From assembly GCA_003446015.1 (NCBI GenBank), contig DMBU01000052.1, positions 17,433 through 81,432 on the forward strand: 64,000 nucleotides of DNA, given 5' to 3'. Shown one piece after another: positions 33,878 to 43,288 of the stretch. This DNA is from Bacteroidales bacterium (lineage in GTDB: Bacteria > Bacteroidota > Bacteroidia > Bacteroidales > UBA12077). The position numbers and the translations under genes are program-made. The number at the start of each line of letters is the position of its first letter. The first letter of the stretch is position 1. The notes under the pieces are model-generated. The model did no database searches and was not told the DNA's origin. It saw only the letters and a list, made by a program, of their open reading frames with translations.

Positions 33878-35884
33878 TTAATCCGTTTTATTTCTTTTTT
33901 CATATTCTTTTTTACCAGCATCCAAAAAACTTATAAAATTGTCAATATTCAGGTCATGGCCTTTAGGGTCTACTAAGATCTCCCCATTGTTATCAACTAA
34001 AACATAATAAGGCTGGCTATTGATATTATATTTAGAAATCTGGAAATCAGCGTATTTTTTTCCTATTGTCTTTTTTACTTTTCCATCGTATGCTGAAGTT
34101 ACCCACTCATCTTCAGGAAGTTTCGTTCTGTCATCTACATAAAGTGCAATAATCAAGTAATCGTTTTGCAATCGTTTTAATACCTCCGGATCTGACCATA
34201 CTTTATTCTCCATTTCTTTACAATTTGCGCAAGCATGACCTTTAAAATCTAATAATACCGGTTTATTTAATGTTTTTGCACAAGCCATACCTTGCTCATA
34301 ATCGAAATAACCTTCTAATCCGTGAGGCAAATGTAATATGTCTCCATATTTTGGATTTTCACACAAAGAACTTGGTTCATTATTTGTCGTACTTGAAACA
34401 TTTGTTACCTGCATCTTAGTAAGATCAAATTGCTGAACCGATTTAGGTGGAATCAATGCAGATACAGCATTTAAATCTGCACCAAATAAACCGGGCATTA
34501 GGTAGAGTGCAAATGTAAACGATACGATTGCCAAAACTAATCTGGGAACAGTAACAAATGGCACCTCACTATCATGCGAAAATTTAATTTTACCTAAGAA
34601 ATAAATACCAAGCAAAACAAACAATACTATCCAAATTGCTAAAAATACATCACGACTAAGAATTCCTAAATGATATGTTTGATCAATGTTTGCAATAAAT
34701 TTTAATGAGAATGCTAAAATTACAAAACCCAGGACAACTTTAACTGAGTTCATCCAACCTCCGGATTTTGGCATACTTTTTAGCATTCGTGGGAATATTG
34801 CTAATAAAGTAAATGGTAAAGCAAAAGCAAGACCAAATGCAAACATTCCAATAAGAGGTTCAAGTACATCTCCTGCGGCTGCTTTTACAAGTAAAGCACC
34901 AACAATTGGTCCAGTACAACTAAACGAAACAATTACCAGGGTAAACGCCATAAAAAATGAAGCTAAGAAACCCCCTTTATCTACTTGTTTATCAGCCTTA
35001 TTTGCTAAACCTGATGGTAGAATTATTTCAAACATTCCAAAAAAGGATGCTGCAAATGCAATAAATAAAACAAAGAAAACAGTATTAGGAATCCAGTGCG
35101 TACTTAAACCTGTTGTAAAATCAGCTCCTGCGCTTGTTAAGGAAACAATTAGTCCGACACTTGTATATAGCACTACAATTGAAATTCCAAAAATAAGAGC
35201 TTTAAGTACTGAATTAAATTTTGATGATTGTCCTTGCATAAAAAATGAAACTGTCATTGGAATCATTGGAAAAACACAAGGGGTTAAAATTGCAGCCAGT
35301 CCCAAAACAAAAGCCAAAAAGAAAAATCCCCAAATTGATTTGTTCTCAGTGGCTGGTTCAGGTGTCATTTCTGTTGTTAAATCAACTTTTGGACTTAATG
35401 CATCTTCGCTAGCAACCTGAGCAGATTTGGCTCCATCTATTTTTACTTTAAAATCGGGATTAAAATATACACATTTATCATCCTGGCAAACCTGATATTC
35501 TATTGAGCCAGTAATTGTAAATGCATCTTTAGTAAGCAGCTTGATTTGTTGAACAAAAGTAGCTTTATGACTAAAATATTTAACTTTTATGTTAAATACC
35601 TCGTCCATAACCTCTTCTGGCTCGGGGCTTTCCGAAGGTGTTCCTACCAGCTCGAATTTACCTGATTCATCAAAATTAAATGTAGTTCGAACGGGTCCTC
35701 CCTCATCAAAGTATTGTGAGTAAAGATGCCAATTCATATCAATGCTAGCTTCAAAAATAATTTCTGCTGTACCTTCTCCGGTATTTTTACTTTTATATTT
35801 CCACTTTACAGGATCAACTAACTGTGCAAAAACACTATACGAAAAAACAAGTAAAACACCTGTTATTAGAGCTATTCTTTTCAT
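33878..35884 (-). CDS. dsbD: DsbD-type thiol:disulfide interchange protein
   Basis: DsbD carries electrons from cytoplasmic thioredoxin to periplasmic disulfide-containing partners. This 668-residue protein has a signal peptide (1-20), an N-terminal DsbD-alpha beta domain with Cys133 and Cys138, eight or so membrane helices with Cys203 in L-T-P-C-V-F-P and a second Cys in F-S-C-T-G-P, and a C-terminal thioredoxin-like domain with C552-A-N-C555. All three redox pairs are present, so the whole relay is intact. It converges on apbE. The -7 word TAAATTTG lies 28 bases upstream of the ATG. Confidence 0.9.
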   Translation of the reverse strand: MKRIALITGVLLVFSYSVFAQLVDPVKWKYKSKNTGEGTAEIIFEASIDMNWHLYSQYFDEGGPVRTTFNFDESGKFELVGTPSESPEPEEVMDEVFNIKVKYFSHKATFVQQIKLLTKDAFTITGSIEYQVCQDDKCVYFNPDFKVKIDGAKSAQVASEDALSPKVDLTTEMTPEPATENKSIWGFFFLAFVLGLAAILTPCVFPMIPMTVSFFMQGQSSKFNSVLKALIFGISIVVLYTSVGLIVSLTSAGADFTTGLSTHWIPNTVFFVLFIAFAASFFGMFEIILPSGLANKADKQVDKGGFLASFFMAFTLVIVSFSCTGPIVGALLVKAAAGDVLEPLIGMFAFGLAFALPFTLLAIFPRMLKSMPKSGGWMNSVKVVLGFVILAFSLKFIANIDQTYHLGILSRDVFLAIWIVLFVLLGIYFLGKIKFSHDSEVPFVTVPRLVLAIVSFTFALYLMPGLFGADLNAVSALIPPKSVQQFDLTKMQVTNVSSTTNNEPSSLCENPKYGDILHLPHGLEGYFDYEQGMACAKTLNKPVLLDFKGHACANCKEMENKVWSDPEVLKRLQNDYLIIALYVDDRTKLPEDEWVTSAYDGKVKKTIGKKYADFQISKYNINSQPYYVLVDNNGEILVDPKGHDLNIDNFISFLDAGKKEYEKRNKTD

Positions 35885-35911
35885 AATTTGATATTATTTT
35901 ATACAAGGCAT

Positions 35912-35919
35912 CAAATTTA
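35912..35919 (-). promoter_or_regulatory. -7 promoter element of dsbD
   Basis: The minus strand reads TAAATTTG, matching TAnnTTTG, 28 bases upstream of the dsbD ATG. Confidence 0.45.
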
Positions 35920-36031
35920 ATCATTAAGAATCAAATAAAAAATAGATGTATAATAATCCATATCTATATACATAGATATTAACAATTATTAACAGCTAAG
36001 CCAATAAAAACAACTTGTAAAATCGATAAGA

Positions 36032-37582
36032 TTAGTCCTTGATTATTTCACCATTTTCATCGAAGAAATGGAACTCAAGGAATTGGTAAGTACTAACAGA
36101 CTCAACTTTAATCCTTTTCTTGAATTTTAAAAACCATTTGAATTTTTTGGAAAAAAGACCATGATTAATATAACCAGCAATATAAGGATGTACTTTTACG
36201 GTAAGTTTATTGAAATTAGCTTCGTTAATCAAGAAACTAATGTGGTTTTCAATATCATCAACAAATAAAACGCTTGGAGTAATTTCACCAGATCCCTTAC
36301 AGGTTGGGCATTTCTCCATTATTTCAATATTCAGCTCCGGTCTTACTCGTTGGCGGGTAATCTGCATCAAGCCGAATTTACTTAGCGGTAAAATATTATG
36401 TTTTGTTCTATCGGCAGCCATTGCATCTTTCATCTTCTCATAAACCCTTTGCTTATTATCGCCGTTGTGCATATCGATAAAATCAACAACGATAATACCT
36501 CCCATATCTCTTAGTCTCAGCTGCCGTGCAATCTCGTCTGCAGCAGCAAGGTTTACTTCCAATGCATTTGATTCCTGATCTTCACCTAATTTTGAACGAT
36601 TTCCGCTATTAACATCAATAACATGCAATGCCTCAGTATGTTCAATAATTAAATAGGCACCACTTTTAAAAGATACCGTTTTGCCAAAAGAAGATTTAAT
36701 TTGCTTATCAACGCCGTAATTATCAAAAATTGGTTCAGCACCATCAAAATGCTTAACTATTTTCTCTTTTTCAGGAGCTATGGTATTGATATAATCTTTT
36801 AGCTCGTGATAAACTGTATCTTCATTAACAAAAATATGATTGAATGATCCATTTAGAACGTCACGAAGTACTGCTGATGTTCTGTTAAGTTCGCTTATAA
36901 CAAGCCGTGGAACATTTCCATGTGTAATTTTTTCGAAAGCTGTTTCCCATTTCTTTACTAATCCACGTAGCTCTTCATCCAAAACAGCTACTTTCTTCCC
37001 TTCAGCTACTGTTCGGACTATTACGCCGTAATTCTTAGGTTTAATACTTTCAACAAGCCTTTTTAATCTTTTCTTTTCTTCAGGAGATTCAATTTTTTGT
37101 GAAACAGAAACTTTATCTGATAAAGGAATTAATACCAGGTTTCTGCCTGCAATAGAAATTTCGGAACTTAACCGTGGTCCTTTAGTAGAAATAGGCTCTT
37201 TTGCAATTTGCACCAGTACCAACTGACCAGATTTAAGAACATCGGTTATCTTTCCGTTCTTGTCAATATCAGGCTCAATCTTAATCTTTGGAATAAACGG
37301 AGCTTTACCCTTTCGAGCAAGCGAACTTTTAACAAATTTATTTAATGTAAGAAACTGAGGACCAAGGTCGAGATAATGCAAAAAAGCATCCTTATCATAA
37401 CCTACGTCGATAAAAGCAGCATTCAATCCTGGCATAATACGCTTTACCTTTGCAAGGTAAATATCTCCAACCGCGAATTGTAAGTTTCTTTTTACTTTGT
37501 TTAACTCAACAAGCTGCTTATTTTCTAATAATGCTATGGCTATCTCAGAGGGGGTTACATCAATTACTAGTTCAGTGCTCAC
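36032..37582 (-). CDS. rng: Ribonuclease G/E family endoribonuclease
   Basis: This 516-residue protein is the size of RNase G and lacks the long scaffold tail of RNase E. It has an S1-like RNA-binding segment (G-D-I-Y-L-A-K-V-K-R-I-M-P-G-L-N-A-A-F-I-D-V-G), the catalytic metal-binding strands V-I-D-V-N-S-G and V-V-D-F-I-D-M, and the zinc-link C-P-T-C-K-G-S-G. It cuts single-stranded RNA in rRNA and mRNA processing. The start is a GTG at 37582; it fits the family N-terminus (S-T-E-L-V-I-D-V). The bS22-like gene and hup lie upstream on the same strand. Confidence 0.93.
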   Translation of the reverse strand: MSTELVIDVTPSEIAIALLENKQLVELNKVKRNLQFAVGDIYLAKVKRIMPGLNAAFIDVGYDKDAFLHYLDLGPQFLTLNKFVKSSLARKGKAPFIPKIKIEPDIDKNGKITDVLKSGQLVLVQIAKEPISTKGPRLSSEISIAGRNLVLIPLSDKVSVSQKIESPEEKKRLKRLVESIKPKNYGVIVRTVAEGKKVAVLDEELRGLVKKWETAFEKITHGNVPRLVISELNRTSAVLRDVLNGSFNHIFVNEDTVYHELKDYINTIAPEKEKIVKHFDGAEPIFDNYGVDKQIKSSFGKTVSFKSGAYLIIEHTEALHVIDVNSGNRSKLGEDQESNALEVNLAAADEIARQLRLRDMGGIIVVDFIDMHNGDNKQRVYEKMKDAMAADRTKHNILPLSKFGLMQITRQRVRPELNIEIMEKCPTCKGSGEITPSVLFVDDIENHISFLINEANFNKLTVKVHPYIAGYINHGLFSKKFKWFLKFKKRIKVESVSTYQFLEFHFFDENGEIIKD

Positions 37583-37694
37583 GTGTCCTTCTTCAAATTT
37601 AGTAATACTTTGGTTACATAAAACAATTTAAACCTAAAGAAGACAAACTTCAATAGGTTCAAATTATTAGTTCGTTTAGAATAATCTAATTATC

Positions 37695-37784
37695 CTATTT
37701 CTTTTTATGACGATTTTTTCTTAAGCGTTTTTTGCGCTTATGAGTTGCCATCTTATGTCTTTTTCTCTTCTTTCCGCTTGGCAT
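37695..37784 (-). CDS. Tiny basic ribosomal protein, bS22/mS38-like (AURKAIP1/COX24 domain)
   Basis: A 29-residue open frame starts with M-P-S-G-K-K-R-K-R-H-K-M and is mostly Lys and Arg, ending K-N-R-H-K-K-K. This is the short protein that Bacteroidota annotations call an AURKAIP1/COX24 domain protein, related to mitochondrial ribosomal protein mS38 and the actinobacterial small-subunit protein bS22. It probably binds the 30S subunit. The frame is free of stops for its whole length, lies between the HU gene and rng on their strand, and is too small for most gene finders. Confidence 0.8.
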   Translation of the reverse strand: MPSGKKRKRHKMATHKRKKRLRKNRHKKK

Positions 37785-37813
37785 ATTCTCAAATTTAATA
37801 TTACTAACTTCTT

Positions 37814-38101
37814 TTATTGCTTAACGTTATTCTTAACCTTATTTACAAATCTTTTTGAAGGTTTAAAAGAAGGAATAAAGTGCTCAGGAATTATAATTGT
37901 AGTGTTTTTAGAAATATTCCTAGCAGTTTTTTCAGCTCTTTTCTTAACGATAAAGCTACCAAAACCTCTTAAATATACATTCTTATCATTTACTAGGGAA
38001 TCCTTAATAGTTTCCATGAATGCTTCAACTGCTTTTTGAACAGTTATTTTCTCAATTCCTGTGTTCTTTGAAATTTCGTTAACGATATCTGCTTTTGTCA
38101 T
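37814..38101 (-). CDS. hup: HU/IHF-family DNA-binding protein
   Basis: This 95-residue histone-like protein starts M-T-K-A-D-I-V-N-E-I and has the HU signature V-Y-L-R-G-F-G-S-F-I-V-K-K-R-A-E-K-T-A-R-N. The usual N-P-x-T in the beta arm reads N-I-S-K-N-T, and the next segment I-I-I-P-E-H-F-I-P-S-F-K-P-S matches. It dimerises and bends DNA. Its -7 promoter element lies at 38155-38162. Confidence 0.93.
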   Translation of the reverse strand: MTKADIVNEISKNTGIEKITVQKAVEAFMETIKDSLVNDKNVYLRGFGSFIVKKRAEKTARNISKNTTIIIPEHFIPSFKPSKRFVNKVKNNVKQ

Positions 38102-38154
38102 TTTATAAAAACTTTAATTATCAATAATTTAGATCATTTACTTAATTCGAACTG

Positions 38155-38162
38155 CAAATATA
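38155..38162 (-). promoter_or_regulatory. -7 promoter element of the HU gene
   Basis: The minus strand reads TATATTTG, a consensus -7 word, 54 bases upstream of the ATG. A TTTG word on the same strand at 38189-38192 is somewhat too far to be an ideal -33 partner. Confidence 0.5.
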
Positions 38163-38238
38163 AATGTTTTCTTTTGATTAATAAAATACAAAACGGTTAA
38201 ATTTGTCAATTAATTGAAAATTATTTTGTTCTGCATTT

Positions 38239-39294
38239 ATGACCAATATTAGCAAAAGCCTTGTAGAATGGTATTCGCGTTACAAAAGAGACCTTCCATG
38301 GAGAGAAACAAAAAATCCGTATCATATCTGGGTATCAGAAATCATACTCCAACAAACAAGGGTAAATCAGGGTTTTAACTATTATTATAGATTTATAGAT
38401 AAGTTTCCTGATATAAAATCTTTAGCATTTTCAAATATTGATGATTTATTAAAAATTTGGCAAGGCTTAGGTTATTATTCCAGAGCAAGGAATATGCATT
38501 TTACTGCCCAGGATATTATCAACAACTATGATGGCGAATTTCCTTCGGATTACAGCGAGTTAATTAAACTAAAAGGTATTGGTGATTATACAGCCAGTGC
38601 AATAGCTTCGATTTCATTTAACCAGGCAACTCCGGTTTTAGATGGAAATGTTTTTAGAGTTATTGCCCGAATATATGGAATTTCGGAATCAACTCAACGT
38701 AATGCAGGGAAGAAACATTTTAAAAAGATTTTACAAGAAATAATTCCAGATGAAAATCCCGGAACATTTAATCAGGCAATTATGGAATTTGGGGCTTTGC
38801 AATGCACCCCTAAGAATCCAGATTGTGAGAATTGTATTTTAAAATCAGTTTGTTTTGCCTACACAAACAATATGGTTGCTGAACTACCACTAAAAAAACA
38901 AAAGATAACTCAACGAATACGATATTTCAACTACATCTATATTATATATAAGGATTTTACTTTTATTGAGAAAAGAACAAATAATGATATCTGGAAATTA
39001 TTATATCAATTACCTTTAATTGAAACTGAAAATAAAGTATCAATAGAAAATCTGGAAAAGACTCAAGAATGGAATCAACTCTTTGAAGGACTAGAACCTG
39101 AGATCGACATTAACTTTTATAAGAAAAAACACATTCTTTCTCATCAAATTTTAGTAACGCATGTTTATAAAGTAAGAATAAACACCATGAATGATTTTTT
39201 ATTGAATAATTACTTGAAAATTTATATGTCTACTTTACCAAAGTATGGTATTCCGAAGCTTTTAGAAAATTATCTCAAAGTGGCAAACAAATAA
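38239..39294 (+). CDS. mutY: A/G-specific adenine DNA glycosylase
   Basis: MutY removes adenine mispaired with 8-oxoguanine. The 351-residue protein has V-S-E-I-I-L-Q-Q-T-R-V with the catalytic Glu, a helix-hairpin-helix L-K-G-I-G-D-Y-T-A-S-A-I-A-S, the catalytic Asp in V-L-D-G-N-V-F-R-V, and the [4Fe-4S] motif C-x6-C-x2-C-x5-C near residues 195-211. A C-terminal NUDIX-like domain is shorter than in E. coli. It heads the plus-strand cluster with ssb, gldE and gldD. Confidence 0.94.
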   Translation: MTNISKSLVEWYSRYKRDLPWRETKNPYHIWVSEIILQQTRVNQGFNYYYRFIDKFPDIKSLAFSNIDDLLKIWQGLGYYSRARNMHFTAQDIINNYDGEFPSDYSELIKLKGIGDYTASAIASISFNQATPVLDGNVFRVIARIYGISESTQRNAGKKHFKKILQEIIPDENPGTFNQAIMEFGALQCTPKNPDCENCILKSVCFAYTNNMVAELPLKKQKITQRIRYFNYIYIIYKDFTFIEKRTNNDIWKLLYQLPLIETENKVSIENLEKTQEWNQLFEGLEPEIDINFYKKKHILSHQILVTHVYKVRINTMNDFLLNNYLKIYMSTLPKYGIPKLLENYLKVANK

Positions 39295-39303
39295 TATATA
39301 GAC

Positions 39304-39340
39304 TTTGTCTATTTTTTAAAATTTTATAACTTTACATTTG
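39304..39340 (+). promoter_or_regulatory. Promoter of ssb
   Basis: TTTG at 39304-39307 and TACATTTG at 39333-39340 (consensus -7), 24 bases before the ssb ATG. The 25-base spacing between them is longer than usual. Confidence 0.45.
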
Positions 39341-39363
39341 TATAACCAAAAAAAGAAAAAAAC

Positions 39364-39786
39364 ATGGGAATCAACAAAGTTATTTTAGTAGGAAACGTAG
39401 GAAAAGATCCTGAAGTTAGACATTTAGACAGTGGAGTTACTGTAACAACTTTTTCATTGGCAACAAGTGAAACTTACAAAGGCAAAGACGGTCAAAAAGT
39501 TACAAATACTGAATGGCATAACATTGTTCTTTGGAGAGGATTAGCAGAAGTTGCAGAAAAATACGTGAAAAAAGGAAACCCCTTATATATTGAGGGAAAA
39601 ATCAGAACACGTTCATGGGATGATAAAGATGGTATTAAAAGATATACCACTGAAATTATTGCCGACAACATGCAAATGTTAGGATCTAAACAAGGAAGTG
39701 AAGATGCTTCATCATCAGCACCAGAAAATGCTGCAGCTATTGATATTGAAAATATTCCAGCTGAAGAGGACGATCTTCCATTTTAA
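39364..39786 (+). CDS. ssb: Single-stranded DNA-binding protein
   Basis: This 140-residue protein has an N-terminal OB fold beginning M-G-I-N-K-V-I-L-V-G-N-V-G and T-E-W-H-N-I-V-L-W, and the acidic C-terminal tip E-E-D-D-L-P-F that recruits repair and replication partners. It coats single-stranded DNA in replication and repair. The gene is followed at once by gldE, an arrangement found in many Bacteroidota. Confidence 0.96.
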   Translation: MGINKVILVGNVGKDPEVRHLDSGVTVTTFSLATSETYKGKDGQKVTNTEWHNIVLWRGLAEVAEKYVKKGNPLYIEGKIRTRSWDDKDGIKRYTTEIIADNMQMLGSKQGSEDASSSAPENAAAIDIENIPAEEDDLPF

Positions 39787-39810
39787 TTACTAAAACCAAA
39801 ACCATCTACA

Positions 39811-41133
39811 TTGGAAACTGCTGAACCTTTCCCGTTAGCTTTATTTATTAATGCTAATATAGTTATTCAAACAATTGATTTATATACATTAATTAGCATA
39901 ATTATTTCTTTTTTTCTACTTGTAATTTCTGCTATGATTTCAGGTGCTGAGACTGCATATTTTGGTCTTAGATCAGAACAACTGAAAGAAATTGAAAAAC
40001 TCCAGGATTTTCGGAGTCGGTTAATCATCAAACATATTAAAAACCCTAAAAAGTTTTTAGCGACATTAACCATAGCTAATAGTTTTACAAATATTTGTTT
40101 TATTCTTTCTATGGGAATAATGCTTAATTGGACTTTTGATTTTACAAAATCCCCAACCATTGGATTTATTGTTCAAGTCTCAATTATCGCATTTATTCTT
40201 ATTCTTTTTGGAGAAGTATTACCCAAGTTTTATGCTAAAAACAATGCCGACAAATACGTAAGAAGAACAGCAATACTGATTATAATACTCGATAAACTAT
40301 TGCACCCTTTTAGTTTATTAATGATGAATACCACATCGATTATAGGAAGAAAACTTGCGAACATAAAGCAAAATATAACCATTGATGATCTCTCTCAGGC
40401 ATTAAACTTAACAAGTCATCAAATAACTGATGATGAAAACATATTAAAAGGGATAGTTAAATTTGGAAACATTGATGCAAAAGAAATTATGAAATCGCGC
40501 GTTGATGTTTATGCAATTGAAATAGAAACACTATTTAAAGATCTGCTTGCATTCATCATTGAGTCTGGTCATTCCAGAATACCAGTTTATTCAGAAACTT
40601 TCGACAATGTAAAAGGAATTTTATTTATCAAAGATTTATTGCCTCATTTCGAAAAGGATAATGATTTTAAATGGCAATCTTTAATTAGAACTCCATATTT
40701 TATTCCTGAAAATAAAAAAATAAACGATCTGCTTCAAGAGTTTCAAGCTAATAAAAACCATATGGCAATTGTTATCGACGAATATGGAGGAACAAGCGGG
40801 ATTGTTACACTTGAAGATGTTTTAGAAGAAATTGTTGGTGAAATAACAGATGAATCTGACGAAGACGAAATTATATATTCCCAGGTAAATGACAACACCT
40901 ATATTTTTGAAGGGAAGACCTTAATTAACGACTTTCTGAAAATAGTAGATATTGATGATGATTTATTTGATGATGTAAAAGGCGACGCTGATACTATTGC
41001 CGGAATTATACTTGAGCTTACCGGAGAAATACCTGCAAAAAACAAAAAAATTGACTTTAAAAATCTTACTTTTACTATCGAATCGGTTGATAAAAGAAGG
41101 ATAAAACAAATCAAAGTTACGATTAACGAATAA
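39811..41133 (+). CDS. gldE: Gliding motility-associated protein GldE (CNNM/CorC family)
   Basis: The 440-residue membrane protein has a DUF21/CNNM transmembrane domain (about 20-180, with S-G-A-E-T-A-Y-F), two CBS domains (about 205-330, V-K-G-I-L-F-I-K-D-L and the conserved I-V-I-D-E-Y-G-G-T-S-G-I-V-T-L-E-D-V) and a C-terminal CorC/HlyC domain. The CNNM family is linked to divalent-cation transport, but GldE is named for its genetic link to gldD in Flavobacterium gliding/type IX secretion. The frame starts at a TTG (39811); no earlier ATG is available. gldD follows after 7 bases. Confidence 0.88.
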   Translation: METAEPFPLALFINANIVIQTIDLYTLISIIISFFLLVISAMISGAETAYFGLRSEQLKEIEKLQDFRSRLIIKHIKNPKKFLATLTIANSFTNICFILSMGIMLNWTFDFTKSPTIGFIVQVSIIAFILILFGEVLPKFYAKNNADKYVRRTAILIIILDKLLHPFSLLMMNTTSIIGRKLANIKQNITIDDLSQALNLTSHQITDDENILKGIVKFGNIDAKEIMKSRVDVYAIEIETLFKDLLAFIIESGHSRIPVYSETFDNVKGILFIKDLLPHFEKDNDFKWQSLIRTPYFIPENKKINDLLQEFQANKNHMAIVIDEYGGTSGIVTLEDVLEEIVGEITDESDEDEIIYSQVNDNTYIFEGKTLINDFLKIVDIDDDLFDDVKGDADTIAGIILELTGEIPAKNKKIDFKNLTFTIESVDKRRIKQIKVTINE

Positions 41134-41140
41134 TCAAAAA

Positions 41141-41728
41141 ATGCATACACGAAATATCATAACATACATCAGTGTGCTGGTAATTATTGGCTTCTTTATT
41201 TTAAGTGGGTGCAAAAAAAAATATACTCCTAAACCTCGCGGATATTTCAGAATTGATCTGCCTGAAAAAAGCTATCAAAAATTAGAGTCCGGTTATCCAT
41301 ACAGTTTCAGTTATCCTGATTATGCCCTTATAAAGAAAGATAGCTCCAACGCACACGAGGAATATTGGATTAATATTGAATATCCAAACCTTAATGGTAA
41401 AATACACATTAGTTATATACAAGTTAACAAGAATTTAGAAAAAATCCTGGAAGATACCAGAAAACTTGCATATAAACATACTATTAAAGCAGATGCCATT
41501 AATGAAACAATGTTTATAAAACCTGAAAAAAAAGTTTATGGTATTTTATACGATATTGAAGGAAATGCGGCCTCATCGGTTCAGTTTTTCTTAACCGATA
41601 GTATAAACAATTATTTGCGGGGAGCTCTCTATTTTAATGTTGAACCAAATAAAGATTCATTAGCACCTGTTTTAGATTTTGTAAAAGAAGATATTATTGT
41701 TTTAATTGAATCATTTGAGTGGAAATAA
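41141..41728 (+). CDS. gldD: Gliding motility lipoprotein GldD
   Basis: This 195-residue protein begins with a lipoprotein signal (L-S-G-C-K-K-K) and the conserved P-K-P-R-G-Y-F-R-I-D-L-P-E-K-S-Y that typifies GldD. It is required for gliding and chitin use in Flavobacterium, as known for the family, but no biochemical role is firm. Placement directly after gldE supports the assignment. Confidence 0.9.
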   Translation: MHTRNIITYISVLVIIGFFILSGCKKKYTPKPRGYFRIDLPEKSYQKLESGYPYSFSYPDYALIKKDSSNAHEEYWINIEYPNLNGKIHISYIQVNKNLEKILEDTRKLAYKHTIKADAINETMFIKPEKKVYGILYDIEGNAASSVQFFLTDSINNYLRGALYFNVEPNKDSLAPVLDFVKEDIIVLIESFEWK

Positions 41729-41739
41729 TCTGATTTGTA

Positions 41740-42372
41740 ATGGGATTAATACTTAAAGAACGCATTAAAGATGATATAAAGTTTGGACTCTGGGAAATTA
41801 CAGAGGATTACGAAACTCTTCGATCTAAGCTAAATCTTGACGAAAAAGACATTACGACCGTTGAAGGTTTCAAAAATCACCGCAGAAAATTGGAATGGCT
41901 CAGTGTTAGGAACCTGTTAAAGTGTATGATAGGCAAAGACTCAAAAATTGTATATGGTCCTGAACGTAAACCCTATTTGCATAACAATGCCTATAATATA
42001 AGCATTTCTCACTCTAAAGACTTTACAGCAATCTTAATGAGCAAAAAAAGAAGGGTTGGTCTCGACCTGGAATATATGTCTAACAAAATAATACGAATTG
42101 CTGATAAATTTTTGCGTCCTGAAGAACTGGAGAAAATTGAAAAAGAACAGGAACTATATCATCTCTACTTACATTGGTGTGCAAAAGAAGCATTATATAA
42201 AATCTGCGACAAAGTTGATATCAACTTTGTAACCAACCTAAGTATTGAACCATTCAAGCCAAAGGTAAAAGGTCTGATGTCTGGAACTGTAAATAATAGT
42301 TATATGAACGAAAAGTTTATACTTACTTATTTTACACTAAAAAATTATTCTATAGTTTGGTGTTATAAATAA
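41740..42372 (+). CDS. 4'-phosphopantetheinyl transferase superfamily protein
   Basis: The 210-residue protein has the Sfp-type PPTase marks: G-L-D-L-E-Y (magnesium Asp and Glu) at about 107-112 and W-C-A-K-E-A-L-Y-K at about 147-155. It would transfer phosphopantetheine from CoA to a carrier protein Ser. No carrier protein, polyketide or peptide synthase gene is nearby, so the acceptor may be the fatty-acid carrier or one encoded elsewhere. It follows gldD after 11 bases and is probably cotranscribed. Confidence 0.88.
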   Translation: MGLILKERIKDDIKFGLWEITEDYETLRSKLNLDEKDITTVEGFKNHRRKLEWLSVRNLLKCMIGKDSKIVYGPERKPYLHNNAYNISISHSKDFTAILMSKKRRVGLDLEYMSNKIIRIADKFLRPEELEKIEKEQELYHLYLHWCAKEALYKICDKVDINFVTNLSIEPFKPKVKGLMSGTVNNSYMNEKFILTYFTLKNYSIVWCYK

Positions 42373-42428
42373 ATATGACCGATAAGCCAATTATTATTAT
42401 CTTTATTCTCTCAAACTAATTTTAAGTA

Positions 42429-43172
42429 ATGATTTCTCAACTTATCAATAAGAGTATTTCTAATCACAAAAAGCTTTTTGCATTGCTTATTGACCCCGAT
42501 CGGCATACTTCAGAATCATTGGTAAACTTAATCAGAAATGCAGATCAAAGCGGTGTTGACCTTATTCTTGTTGGTGGAAGTTTATTAAATAATGATATTC
42601 ATAAGTCAATTGAATTAATTAAATCTAATACAGATATTCCTGCACTACTTTTTCCCGGAAGCTTAATGCAAATTACCGATAAAGCAGATGGTATACTTCT
42701 CTTATCCTTAATTTCAGGCAGGAATCCTGATTTATTGATTGGTAATCATGTAATAGCTTCATCACATATTAAAAGAAGTAAGCTTGAAGTTTTGCCTACC
42801 GGCTACATTTTAATTGAAGGAGGAAAATCTACCTCTGTTGAGTATATGAGCAACACCAAACCAATTCCTGCCGGAAAAACAGATATTGCTATAGCTACCG
42901 CAATGGCTGGTGAAATGCTTGGCTTAAAATACATATATCTCGAAGCAGGCAGTGGAGCCACAACATCAATCAATATCAATATGATTAAAGGAGTGAAAGA
43001 AAATATAAATATCCCTTTAATTGTAGGAGGAGGGATAAAAACTCCTGAGCAAGTTAGAGATGTTATATTAGCCGGTGCTGATATCATTGTAGTTGGCACT
43101 GCTATTGAGCAAAAACCTGAGTTGTTAAACGAACTTGTTAAAGTATCTCGCGAAGATTTTTCATCAATATAA
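42429..43172 (+). CDS. Geranylgeranylglyceryl/heptaprenylglyceryl phosphate synthase (GGGP synthase family)
   Basis: The 247-residue TIM-barrel joins a polyprenyl diphosphate to sn-glycerol-1-phosphate in the archaeal-type ether-lipid path, and group II members occur in Bacteroidota. Diagnostic parts: A-L-L-I-D-P-D-R near residue 20, L-V-G-G-S, P-T-G-Y-I-L-I-E-G-G-K-S-T, Y-L-E-A-G-S-G-A and I-V-G-G-G-I-K-T-P-E-Q (the phosphate-binding strand). It is not called PcrB here because chain-length preference cannot be read off. It closes the mutY-gld run. Confidence 0.88.
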   Translation: MISQLINKSISNHKKLFALLIDPDRHTSESLVNLIRNADQSGVDLILVGGSLLNNDIHKSIELIKSNTDIPALLFPGSLMQITDKADGILLLSLISGRNPDLLIGNHVIASSHIKRSKLEVLPTGYILIEGGKSTSVEYMSNTKPIPAGKTDIAIATAMAGEMLGLKYIYLEAGSGATTSININMIKGVKENINIPLIVGGGIKTPEQVRDVILAGADIIVVGTAIEQKPELLNELVKVSREDFSSI

Positions 43173-43288
43173 TCCAGCCCTTTTTTATTCAAATTGAAAA
43201 AACATTAAAATCCTTATTTGAAATTAAACCCTGAGTACTAAATGGTGTCTATTATTTGTGCTGTAAAAAAAGCATTTAAGTTAACAAA

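Noticed and set aside
34686..35420. A 244-residue open frame on the plus strand inside dsbD
   Set aside because: It is antisense to a well-supported gene with all catalytic cysteines; its composition is rich in Ile, Lys, Pro and Ala with no domain, typical of a shadow frame.
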